Numbered from the stretch's first letter, positions 1 through 7,059 are shown. The stretch: 9,893 nt of DNA from Wenzhouxiangella sp. (GCA_007123575.1 SKKV01000119.1:1-9893); one strand, 5' to 3'. Translations and numbers: made by a program. Notes: generated by a model from the letters alone, not told the origin.

Positions 1-195
<195 letters not shown>

Positions 196-227
196 GCCGG
201 GGTATGGAAGCTGGAGACAAGCCTACT

Positions 228-233
228 AATATA
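228..233 (-). promoter_or_regulatory. Possible -10 box for uvrA
   Basis: On the minus strand this reads TATATT (5 of 6 to TATAAT), about 33 nt upstream of the uvrA ATG. No convincing -35 box lies 16-18 nt further upstream; the best candidate is a TTGCGC-like hexamer. The call is tentative. If right, the uvrA leader is short and the heptamer array at 279-348 lies just upstream of the promoter. Confidence 0.25.
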
Positions 234-278
234 GCGCGGCTGGTGAAGGCGGCGCAAAACGATCGTGTGGAGGGGGAC

Positions 279-348
<70 letters not shown>

Positions 349-366
349 CGATCTGGCATGGGGTTC

Positions 367-575
367 GTAGCCCGGCCCAGCGCAGGTTGGAGGGTAGGTG
401 CGGTTTGCCGAAGGCAAGAAGCGCCTGCCCGGAAACCGTTAAGCGCGTGCAGGTTGGAGGGTAGGTGCGGTTTGCCGAAGGCAAGAAGCGCCTGCCCGGA
501 AACCGTTAAGCGCGTGCGGCCGGGGTCCATGTGGGATCCATCGCCATTAGTCTGCAACTGGCTCCGAGCCTGCGG
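367..575 (+). repeat. REP/BIME-like intergenic element, copy A (right end degenerate)
   Basis: The element begins with GTAGCCCGGCCCAGCGCAGG and shares its order of parts with the copy at 5336-5545: a GTAG head, outer stem arm CCCGGCC (371-377), an inner hairpin module, return arm GGCCGGG (518-524), then the GGGTCCATG and ATCCATC segments. Similarity fades after about 545 and is only faintly traceable to about 575. The terminal CCGGGCTAC seen in the other two long copies is absent, so the right half is decayed or lost. Unlike the other copies it carries two tandem inner modules, annotated separately. GTAG followed by an imperfect hairpin is the layout of REP sequences mobilised by RAYT (TnpA-REP) transposases; that kinship is inferred from form, as no RAYT gene is in view. 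Confidence 0.75.
382..515 (+). repeat. Perfect 67-bp tandem duplication of the hairpin module
   Basis: Bases 382-448 and 449-515 are identical over all 67 positions. Each unit starts GCAGGTTGGAGGG and ends AACCGTTAAGCGCGT. Within each unit GGGTAGGTGC pairs with GCGCCTGCCC (392-401 with 421-430 in unit 1). A GG/AA internal loop follows, then TTTGCC pairs with GGCAAG (404-409 with 413-418) around a GAA loop; GGTT and AACC (385-388, 434-437) extend the base. The whole array lies inside the REP outer stem. Zero differences between the units imply a recent duplication, probably by slippage on the hairpin, with the junction at a GC dinucleotide shared by both ends. Confidence 0.95.
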
Positions 576-588
576 CTTCCCGATTCCA

Positions 589-619
589 CCTTCTCCCCTC
601 TCTCCCTCTTCCCCTCTCC
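589..619. other. Homopyrimidine tract, 31 nt, roughly mirror-symmetric
   Basis: This is an unbroken C/T run on the plus strand made of CTC, TCC and CCCC blocks, and it reads nearly the same in both directions. Such polypurine-polypyrimidine mirror tracts can form triplex (H-DNA) structures in supercoiled DNA; any such role here is inference. It lies about 55 bp before the S9 peptidase start, where the promoter or 5' leader of that operon should be. I see no clear -35/-10 pair between it and the start codon. Confidence 0.6.
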
Positions 620-674
620 GGGCCACGTCTTCGGTTACCCTCCCAACTCAAGCAAAAACCATCGAACCTGACCC

Positions 675-3560
675 ATGCACTTCGTTTTGTCCTCCATCGT
701 GAAAAGCCTTCCTGGTTCACTCAAAACGCCACTCTGCCTGGCCCTTCTGGCCCTGCTGCTGGTGCCCGTGCTGTCCGCGGCCTCCGATCGCCAGCCGCTG
801 ACCCACGATGTGTATTCGATCTGGAACCGGATTCACGACCCTGCGATCAGTGCCGACGGGCGCTGGGTTGCCTGGGAGCAGGCCCCGGAACGGGCCGATG
901 GCGAGCTTGTCGTCCAGGCCCCCGGCGAAGGTCTTGAGTACCGAGTGGAGCGGGGCAACGGTCCTGAGTTCAGTCGGGATAGCCGTTTCCTGGTTTTCCG
1001 GATCAAACCGGCCGTCGAGGATGTCCGGCAGGCCCGGCTGGATGACTTACCCGAGGATCAACACCCACAGCCGGCGCTGGGTCTGATCGATTTATCCGAT
1101 GGCAGTCAAACCAGCATTGAGCGGGTCGTGTCCTTTGCCCTGTCGGCCGAGTCCGGGCGGTGGCTGGCCTGGCTGGTGGGGAGTGTGCCCGAGGACGAAG
1201 AAACGGAAGAAGGTTCAACCGAGGACCAGGGGCCGGCCGAGTCGGAATCTGATGAAGGCTCCAGTAACGGTCGCGATGATGACCAGGAGGCAGGCGAGAC
1301 CCTGATCATTCAATCGCTGGCTGACAATAGGCGCTGGACCATCGAGCACGTCAATCACTATGCCTGGGCCGAGGATGGTCGTCGTCTGGCCCTGACTAGG
1401 GTCAGCCCGGACGGCAGCGAAGACGGCGTTTTTCTGATCGACCCCGAAGACGGCAGTGAGTTTGCGCTTGTCGAGGGCAAAGGACGCTACCTGGCACCAG
1501 TGTTCTCTGAAAATGGCGAAAGGTTGGCAGTGCTGGGTCGCCATCACGATGAGGATCGCGCGTCGCACCTTTTCGATCTGTTCGTATGGCACCAAGACGA
1601 CGACCAGGCGCGGTCGCTGCTGGAGCAGCATCCGGATTTCCTGGCCGAGGGCTGGCATGTCAGCCGCCATCGTCAGCCAATGTTTTCCGACAGCGGCCAG
1701 CGGCTGTTTTTCGGCATCGCCCCGCCGCCGGTGGAGATGCCGGATGCCGATGATGTACTCAGCGACGAAGTGGTCAAGGTCGATATCTGGCACTGGCAGG
1801 ATCCGGAACTGCAGTCCATGCAGTTGGTGCGACTGGAAGAAGAGCAGCGTCGTACTTATCTCACCGTCGCCCGCTTTGACAACGGGCGGACAGACCTCAT
1901 CCAGCTCGGCCAGCCCGAGATCCCCGAAATCAGCCTGCCCGACGGTGCCGATTCCCGCTTCGCCCTGGGCTATTCCAACCTGCCTTATCGAAAGAAAATC
2001 TCCTGGGACTTCCCGCGCTATTTCGATGCCTGGCGGGTGGATGTCGATAGCGGCCAGGCGGAGTTGATCGTCGAAGGCATCCAGGACCTGCCGCAGATTT
2101 CTCCCAGTGGACACTATGCTTTCTGGTGGGATCGCGAGGCAGCCACCTGGTTTGCAGTGCGCCTGGCCGATGGTGCGGCGGTTGATCTGGGCGTCGGCAT
2201 TGCCCAAGACCTTGCCGATCATCGCAACGACCGGCCATTTGGTGACCCACCCTACGGCGCTGCCGGCTGGCTGAAGGACGACCTTGCCTTCCTCGTGCAC
2301 GACCGACATGACCTGTGGCGGGTCGATCCCGACCGTCCGGAAGTGGCCGTCAATCTCAGCCAGGGCATGGGCCGGGAGCGCGCCTGGAATATCCGTTTGC
2401 TTGACCTCGATCCCGACCAGGCCGGCTTCGACCCCGACCAGCCGCTGCTGGCCTCGGCCTTCGACGAAACCAGCAAGGCCCATGGCTTCGTCGAACTACA
2501 AGCCGACGGCAGCGCGGTCGAAGAGCTCAAGATCAGCGACCACCGCTACGGGCCGCCGCGGCGGGCGCAAGACAATGATCGGCTGCTGTTTACCCGCGAA
2601 AACTTCGACGAGTTTCCGAACCTCTGGGTCAGCGATGGCCGCCTGGCTGATCCCAGCCAGGTCTCCGACGCCAACCCGCAGCAGGCGGACTACCGCTGGG
2701 GTTCGGTCGACTTGGTCGAGTGGCGAGCAAGAGACGGCCGCGACCACCAGGGCCTGCTGTTCAAGCCGGATGATTTCGATCCCGAACGGACTTACCCGAT
2801 GATCGTCTACTTCTACGAGCGCGATTCGGACGGCCTGCATCGCCACCGGCCACCCCAGGCGCATCGCTCGGTGATCATTCCGACCTTCTACACCAGCAAC
2901 GATTACGTCGTTTTCGTGCCCGATGTCTGGTACCGCGAGGGCTATCCCGGCGACAGCGCCATGGCTTCGATCATGCCCAAGGTCCATCGTCTGGCCGACG
3001 AACCCTGGATCGATGCCGAGCGGATCGGCATCCAGGGTCACAGCTGGGCCGGCTACCAGATTGCCTACATGCTGACCCAGACCAACCGCTTCCGCGCTGC
3101 CGCCGGTGGGGCGCCGGTGGCCAACATGACCAGTGCCTACGGCGGCATTCGCTGGCGGACCGGCATGAGCCGCATGTTCCAGTACGAGCGCACCCAGAGC
3201 CGGCTCGGTCGAACGCTGTGGGAAGCGCCGGAGCTTTACATCCGCAACTCGCCGCTGTTCAAGGCCGACCGCATCGAAACCCCGCTGTTGATGATGCACA
3301 ACGATGGCGACGGTGCGGTGCCATGGGAGCAGGGCATCGAGCTGTTTACCGCCCTGCGACGGCTGGGCCGGCCGGCCTGGCTGGTCAATTACAATGACGA
3401 GCCGCACTGGCCGACCAGCTTTGCCAATCGGCGCGACTGGCAGATTCGACTGCAGCAGTTTTTCGATCACTACCTGAAGGATGCACCGGCACCGCGCTGG
3501 CTGTCGGAAGGCATTCCGGCGCTGGAGAAAGGCGCCACCCTGGGCCTGGAAACGGACTAA
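675..3560 (+). CDS. Exported S9 (prolyl oligopeptidase family) serine peptidase
   Basis: A 961-residue S9-family peptidase, expected to cleave short peptides outside the cytoplasmic membrane. Residues 1-36 form a signal peptide: basic start, Leu-rich core LALLALLLVPVL, likely cleavage near LSAA. A long WD/beta-propeller-like region follows, with repeated DGRW, DNRR and SPDG motifs. It is interrupted by a very acidic low-complexity stretch at about 171-209. The C-terminal alpha/beta-hydrolase domain (from about 690) has the nucleophile motif GHSWAG (Ser790), an acid in NDGDGAVPWEQG (probably Asp879, by alignment with the EDRRVP motif of acylaminoacyl peptidase) and His911 in NDEPHWP, a complete triad. 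GTG at 699 is an alternative start that leaves a tidier signal peptide; neither start has a good ribosome binding site. The ABC ATPase begins 11 nt after the stop, so the genes are probably co-transcribed. The substrate is unknown. Confidence 0.9.
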   Translation: MHFVLSSIVKSLPGSLKTPLCLALLALLLVPVLSAASDRQPLTHDVYSIWNRIHDPAISADGRWVAWEQAPERADGELVVQAPGEGLEYRVERGNGPEFSRDSRFLVFRIKPAVEDVRQARLDDLPEDQHPQPALGLIDLSDGSQTSIERVVSFALSAESGRWLAWLVGSVPEDEETEEGSTEDQGPAESESDEGSSNGRDDDQEAGETLIIQSLADNRRWTIEHVNHYAWAEDGRRLALTRVSPDGSEDGVFLIDPEDGSEFALVEGKGRYLAPVFSENGERLAVLGRHHDEDRASHLFDLFVWHQDDDQARSLLEQHPDFLAEGWHVSRHRQPMFSDSGQRLFFGIAPPPVEMPDADDVLSDEVVKVDIWHWQDPELQSMQLVRLEEEQRRTYLTVARFDNGRTDLIQLGQPEIPEISLPDGADSRFALGYSNLPYRKKISWDFPRYFDAWRVDVDSGQAELIVEGIQDLPQISPSGHYAFWWDREAATWFAVRLADGAAVDLGVGIAQDLADHRNDRPFGDPPYGAAGWLKDDLAFLVHDRHDLWRVDPDRPEVAVNLSQGMGRERAWNIRLLDLDPDQAGFDPDQPLLASAFDETSKAHGFVELQADGSAVEELKISDHRYGPPRRAQDNDRLLFTRENFDEFPNLWVSDGRLADPSQVSDANPQQADYRWGSVDLVEWRARDGRDHQGLLFKPDDFDPERTYPMIVYFYERDSDGLHRHRPPQAHRSVIIPTFYTSNDYVVFVPDVWYREGYPGDSAMASIMPKVHRLADEPWIDAERIGIQGHSWAGYQIAYMLTQTNRFRAAAGGAPVANMTSAYGGIRWRTGMSRMFQYERTQSRLGRTLWEAPELYIRNSPLFKADRIETPLLMMHNDGDGAVPWEQGIELFTALRRLGRPAWLVNYNDEPHWPTSFANRRDWQIRLQQFFDHYLKDAPAPRWLSEGIPALEKGATLGLETD

Positions 3561-3571
3561 AGCGCTTCCTG

Positions 3572-4507
3572 ATGAGCACTGACAACCCGATGCTGTCGAT
3601 CCAGGGCCTGACCAAGACCTATGCGTCAGGTCACGTCGCGCTAAAGCCTGTCGATCTGGAGGTGCGGCGCGGTGAAATCCTGGCTTTGCTGGGCCCCAAC
3701 GGCGCCGGCAAGACCACGTTGATCAGCATCGTCTGCGGCCTGGTCAATCCCGGCGAGGGCAGGGTGCTGGTGGACGGGCACGACATCCTCGCTGGCTACC
3801 GCGAAACCCGCGTCCGCATCGGCCTGGTGCCGCAGGAGCTGCACACCGACATGTTCGAAACCGTATTGGATACGGTTCGCTTCAGTCGCGGATTGTTCGG
3901 ACTCAAACCCGACCCCGACCACCTGCGCCGGGTGCTGGAAGACTTGAGCCTGTGGGAAAAGCGTGACAGCCGCATCATGGCCTTGTCCGGCGGGATGAAG
4001 CGGCGTCTGCTGATTGCCAAGGCCCTGGCTCACGAGCCTGCTTTGCTGTTCCTGGACGAGCCCACGGCCGGAGTGGATGTAGAACTCAGGCGGGATATGT
4101 GGGGCCTGATCCGACGCCTGCGCGATCAGGGCATGACGATTGTGCTGACCACGCACTACATCGAAGAGGCCGAGGAGATGGCCGACCGCGTCGGGGTGAT
4201 CCACAAAGGCGAGCTGCTGCTGGTCGAGGAAACGGCTGCCCTGATGAAACGTCTTGGTCGTCGCACCCTGCGCGTGCACCTGGCCGAACCGCTCGAACGC
4301 GTTCCTGATGAGTTGTCTGACTGGTCGCTGGAGCTGGAAGACGGTGGTATGGTGCTGAGCCTGTCTTTCAGCCCGGCCGAGGCGCCCGACAGCGTGCCGC
4401 GCCTGCTGCGCCAGCTCAACCAGCTCGACCTTGGTTTTGCCGATATCCACACCAGCCAGAGTTCGCTGGAAGAAATCTTTGTCGAACTGGTCAGGGAGCA
4501 GTCATGA
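3572..4507 (+). CDS. ABC-2 type transporter ATP-binding protein (YadG-like)
   Basis: A 311-residue nucleotide-binding subunit that would power the permease encoded next. All ABC motifs are intact: Walker A GPNGAGKTT (41-49), Q-loop Gln88 in VPQE, signature LSGGM (138-142), Walker B LLFLDE (158-163) with EPTAGVD, and the H-loop His195 in TTHY. The length and the C-terminal extension of about 90 residues after the core match the YadG/CcmA-type ATPases of ABC-2 exporters. The ATG at 3572 is chosen because it follows the peptidase stop closely; the ATG at 3590 (MLSIQGLTK) is a real alternative, and neither has a clear Shine-Dalgarno sequence. The last codons overlap the permease start by 4 nt (ATGA), the usual sign of translational coupling. 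The substrate cannot be told from sequence. Confidence 0.95.
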   Translation: MSTDNPMLSIQGLTKTYASGHVALKPVDLEVRRGEILALLGPNGAGKTTLISIVCGLVNPGEGRVLVDGHDILAGYRETRVRIGLVPQELHTDMFETVLDTVRFSRGLFGLKPDPDHLRRVLEDLSLWEKRDSRIMALSGGMKRRLLIAKALAHEPALLFLDEPTAGVDVELRRDMWGLIRRLRDQGMTIVLTTHYIEEAEEMADRVGVIHKGELLLVEETAALMKRLGRRTLRVHLAEPLERVPDELSDWSLELEDGGMVLSLSFSPAEAPDSVPRLLRQLNQLDLGFADIHTSQSSLEEIFVELVREQS

Positions 4508-5289
4508 GCAGGCCCGCATTCCCTCGTTTCAACACCCGAGGCGTCTGGACCCTGTATCACTTCGAGATGATGCGTTTTCGGCGCACGCTGTGGCAGAGTG
4601 TGGTCGCCCCGGTGCTAACCACAATTTTGTATTTCGTCGTTTTCGGCGCCGCCATTGGTTCGCGCATCGGCGAGATCGACGGTGTGGCTTATGGCGCTTT
4701 CATCGTCCCTGGTCTGATTCTGCTGACTGTGTTCACCCAGAGCCTGAGCAACGCGGCCTTTGGCATCTACATGCCGCGTTTTTCCGGCACCATCTACGAG
4801 ACCTTGTCGGCGCCGGTGTCGTTTTTCGAGCTGATCCTGGCTTATGTCGGCGCCGCGGCCACCAAGTCGGTGATCCTGGGCCTGATTATCCTGTTTACCG
4901 CGCGTTGGTTCGCGCCGATCGATATTGCCTATCCGCTGCTGATGCTGAGCTACCTGGTCCTGGTTGCTTTCGCCTTTAGTTTGACCGGCTTTATCATCGG
5001 CATCATCGCCGAAGGTTTCGAGGCGTTGCAGTTCGTGCCCATGCTGCTGGTCACACCGCTGACCTTCCTCGGCGGCGTGTTCTATTCCATCGACATGCTG
5101 CCCGAACCCTGGCGCGCGATCAGCCTGTTCAACCCCATCGTCTACATCGTCTCGGGTTTCCGCTACAGCTTCCACGGCAGCGGCGATGTCAGCCTTTGGA
5201 TCAGCCTGGGCACCCTGCTCGGCCTGATCACCCTATGCCTGGCCATCGCCGCTCGGATCATCCACACCGGCTACCGCTTGAAGCAGTAG
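4504..5289 (+). CDS. ABC-2 type transporter permease (YadH-like)
   Basis: A 261-residue inner-membrane permease, partner of the preceding ATPase. Hydrophobic segments lie at about 32-52, 64-84, 108-132, 142-168, 176-196 and 232-250, the six-helix ABC-2 plan. The family signature spans about 178-222: TPLTFLGGVFYSIDMLP, then LFNPIVYIVSGFRY. This closely resembles E. coli YadH, including the IGSRIG and FIVPGLI motifs near residues 51-72. The protein ends GYRLKQ at the position expected for the family, so it is not visibly truncated. Its TAG stop (5287-5289) is the TAG of the GTAG head of a REP-like element, so the repeat abuts the gene and supplies its stop. The direction of export and the cargo are unknown. 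Confidence 0.94.
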   Translation: MSRPAFPRFNTRGVWTLYHFEMMRFRRTLWQSVVAPVLTTILYFVVFGAAIGSRIGEIDGVAYGAFIVPGLILLTVFTQSLSNAAFGIYMPRFSGTIYETLSAPVSFFELILAYVGAAATKSVILGLIILFTARWFAPIDIAYPLLMLSYLVLVAFAFSLTGFIIGIIAEGFEALQFVPMLLVTPLTFLGGVFYSIDMLPEPWRAISLFNPIVYIVSGFRYSFHGSGDVSLWISLGTLLGLITLCLAIAARIIHTGYRLKQ

Positions 5290-5335
5290 CCCGGCCCAGC
5301 ACAGGTTGGAGTGATGATGCGGCTTGCCGCGGTTT
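5286..5335 (+). repeat. REP/BIME-like element, 5' half only (copy B1)
   Basis: Fifty bases beginning GTAGCCCGGCCCAGCACAGG; the first 45 match the start of the adjacent full copy at 5336 with a single difference (G for A at 5311). It contains the outer left arm, the inner left arm and the ascending apical arm CTTGCC, then stops at the hairpin loop, gains the five bases GGTTT and is followed directly by the next element. It is therefore a copy cut at the apex of its own hairpin. It starts on the last codon and stop of the permease gene. Confidence 0.85.
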
Positions 5336-5545
5336 GTAGCCCGGCCCAGCACAGGTTGGAATGATGATGCGGCTTGCCGCAGGCAAGAAGCGTCATCATG
5401 GAAACCGACCGTGCGTGCGGCCGGGGTCCATGCTGAATCCATCTCCGCGCATTCATTTGGGCACTGGTCTCCGCAATCGGTACACCATTACCGAGCTTTC
5501 GGCGTCCACCGAAACATGGCCCCCGGGGACGATGCCCCGGGCTAC
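5336..5545 (+). repeat. Full-length REP/BIME-like element (copy B2)
   Basis: A 210-bp element bounded by inverted termini GTAGCCCGG (5336-5344) and CCGGGCTAC (5537-5545). Order of parts: GTAG; outer stem arm CCCGGCC (5340-5346); inner hairpin module; return arm GGCCGGG (5419-5425); a spacer with the GGGTCCATG motif; a block conserved with copy C at 5485-5506 that includes the small hairpin CCGA-GCTT-TCGG; and a terminal REP hairpin, CCCGGGG (5522-5528) with CCCCGGG (5535-5541) around a 6-nt loop. Read from the other strand this right end is again GTAG plus a hairpin, so the unit is a pair of inverted REPs, the BIME arrangement. It lies between convergent genes, where it may act as a two-way transcription barrier. 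Confidence 0.85.
5340..5425 (+). other. Long nested imperfect hairpin inside copy B2
   Basis: From the outside in: CCCGGCC (5340-5346) pairs with GGCCGGG (5419-5425), GCAC (5349-5352) with GTGC (5415-5418), GGTT (5354-5357) with AACC (5403-5406), ATGATGATGC (5361-5370) with GCGTCATCAT (5390-5399, one T-G wobble), then a GG/AA internal loop, and CTTGCC (5373-5378) with GGCAAG (5382-5387) closing on a GCA loop. The same plan with different outer-stem sequence is found at 371-524. Whether it acts as single-stranded DNA, as RNA in the permease 3' end, or both, cannot be told. No promoter for an independent transcript was seen. Confidence 0.8.
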
Positions 5546-5605
5546 GAATTCAAAGTCATCAGGAAGCCGGCCGTTCGTCTGGCTAGATATTGAGCAGCAG
5601 ACATC

Positions 5606-5749
5606 GTAGCCCGGCCCAACGCGGCCGGGGTCCATGCCGAGACTTTCTCGACGAAAACATCCTGGCACTTGCCTCTGCGGTCGGTACCCCATTACCGAGC
5701 TTTCGGCGTCTATTCAAACATGGTCCCCGGGGACGTTGCTCCGGGCTAC
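5606..5749 (+). repeat. Short REP/BIME-like element lacking the inner hairpin module (copy C)
   Basis: A 144-bp unit with the same inverted ends, GTAGCCCGG and CCGGGCTAC (5741-5749). At its left end CCCGGCC (5610-5616) pairs directly with GGCCGGG (5623-5629) around the 6-nt loop CAACGC, so the inner module of copies A and B2 is absent. At its right end CCCGGGG (5726-5732) pairs with CTCCGGG (5739-5745, one G-T wobble). The perfect palindrome GTCCCCGGGGAC occupies 5723-5734. The central block at 5689-5710 is identical to copy B2 over 22 bases. Bases 5750-5817, between this unit and the next gene, show nothing recognisable. Confidence 0.85.
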
Positions 5750-5817
5750 AAATTCATCACCGATGTTTGGCAGTGGCAACAACTATCCCCTTGCGTTTCC
5801 CGTTTCACCCCTTCTCA

Positions 5818-7059
5818 TCAAGCTCCCCCTTCCATCCCAATCACTCCATCCCGCTCCAGGTCTTCCATCCGCGATCGATCCAACCCCAACACCTGTTCCA
5901 ACACGTCGGCCGTGTCCGCTCCCAATAGCGGCGGTGCCCGCCGGTAACTCACCGGAGTTTCCGAGAACCGCACCGGGTTGGCCACCGTCGGCAGCTCGGG
6001 GTGCTGTGGGTGAGGCAGGTGCTGCACCATTCCCCGGGCTTCAACCTGCGGGTCGGCAAACACGTCGGCCAGGTTGTTGATCGGCGCGGCCGGCACGCCG
6101 GCGGCGCGAAGCTTGGCCAGCCAGTCCTGCGTTGAACGCGCGGCCATGGCCTCGCTGATCATGGGTACCAGCGTTTCCCGGTGCGCCACCCTGGCCCGGT
6201 TCTCGGAAAAGCGCGCATCTGTTGCCCACCCTTCATGGCCTGCCAGGCGTGCAAAGCGAGCGAACTGCGCATCGTTCCCTACAGCCAGCATCAAATGACC
6301 GTCGGCGGTGGCAAACGCCTGGTAAGGCACGATATTGGGATGCGCACTGCCCTGGCGGCCTGGAACCTGGCCGGAGACCAGGTAGTTCGACGCCTGGTTG
6401 GCCAGCCAGGCGATCTGGGTATCGAACAGGGCCAGGTCTATGTACTGACCGCGGCCCGTCTGCTGGCGATGAATCAACGCCGCCTGAATGGCATTGGCCG
6501 CATACATCCCGGCCATCAGGTCGGCCACGGCAACGCCCACTTTCTGGGGCCCGCCACCGGGCTGGTCGTCAGGCAGTCCGGTCAGGCTCATCAGGCCGCC
6601 CATGGCCTGCACGGCGGCGTCGTAGCCGGCATGTTCGGCATAGGGTCCGGTCTGACCGAAACCGGTGATCGAGCAATACACCAGCGCCGGGTTGCGTTGG
6701 CTCAGGCTGGCGTAGTCCAGGCCATACCGGGCCAGGGTGCCGACCTTGAAATTCTCTATCAGAACATCGCTTTGTCCAGCCATCTCGGCCACTAGTCGCT
6801 GCCCTTCCGGCTTGGAAAAATCGATCGCCACCGAGCGCTTGTTACGGTTGGTGGACAAGAAATAAGCCGATTCGCCGGGACGCTCGTTATCCACGTTGTT
6901 CAGGAACGGCGGCCCCCAGCGGCGGGTGTCGTCTCCGCTGCCGGGACGCTCGATCTTGATCACCTCAGCACCAAAGTCGGCCAGTAGCTGACCGGCCCAG
7001 GGGCCCGCCAGAATGCGCGACAGCTCCAGCACACGATAGCCTTTTAGCGGTCCGTTCAC
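5818..7059 (-). CDS. Family III CoA-transferase (CaiB/BaiF type)
   Basis: A cytoplasmic enzyme expected to move coenzyme A between acyl groups. The protein opens PLKGYRVLELSRILAGPWAG, then LLADFGAEVIKIERPGSGDD, both hallmarks of the family. The conserved GYDAAVQAMGGLMS contains the probable catalytic aspartate that forms the acyl intermediate in formyl-CoA transferase (Asp147 counted from this start). The length of 413 residues fits the family. I chose GTG at 7059 because homology begins two codons later, a weak GGA lies upstream, and a -10-like TATCAT (minus strand, 7089-7094) would lie inside the gene if longer starts were used. ATGs at 7110 and 7146 are in frame but add residues with no family likeness. 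It resembles glutarate/succinate-type CoA-transferases, but no gcdH or other pathway gene is nearby, so the substrate is open. Confidence 0.9.
   Translation of the reverse strand: MNGPLKGYRVLELSRILAGPWAGQLLADFGAEVIKIERPGSGDDTRRWGPPFLNNVDNERPGESAYFLSTNRNKRSVAIDFSKPEGQRLVAEMAGQSDVLIENFKVGTLARYGLDYASLSQRNPALVYCSITGFGQTGPYAEHAGYDAAVQAMGGLMSLTGLPDDQPGGGPQKVGVAVADLMAGMYAANAIQAALIHRQQTGRGQYIDLALFDTQIAWLANQASNYLVSGQVPGRQGSAHPNIVPYQAFATADGHLMLAVGNDAQFARFARLAGHEGWATDARFSENRARVAHRETLVPMISEAMAARSTQDWLAKLRAAGVPAAPINNLADVFADPQVEARGMVQHLPHPQHPELPTVANPVRFSETPVSYRRAPPLLGADTADVLEQVLGLDRSRMEDLERDGVIGMEGGA

Noticed and set aside
214..234. LexA/SOS box upstream of uvrA
   Set aside because: There is a TACTAA half site (224-229), but no second half completes either the E. 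coli CTG-N10-CAG pattern or a Xanthomonas-like palindrome.
1215..2483. A 422-codon open frame on the minus strand inside the S9 peptidase gene, with another at 2496-3470
   Set aside because: They lie antisense to a gene with a full S9 motif set. Long antisense frames are expected in GC-rich coding DNA, and the translations show no family motifs.
382..5425. CRISPR array or integron attC sites
   Set aside because: The repeats are a direct tandem without spacers and the long hairpins sit in BIME-like units. No cas gene, integrase or attC core pair was seen.
5233..6080. Several small open frames over the REP cluster and the 3' end of the CoA-transferase
   Set aside because: They translate repeat DNA or overlap the real minus-strand gene. 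None has a ribosome binding site or a recognisable domain.
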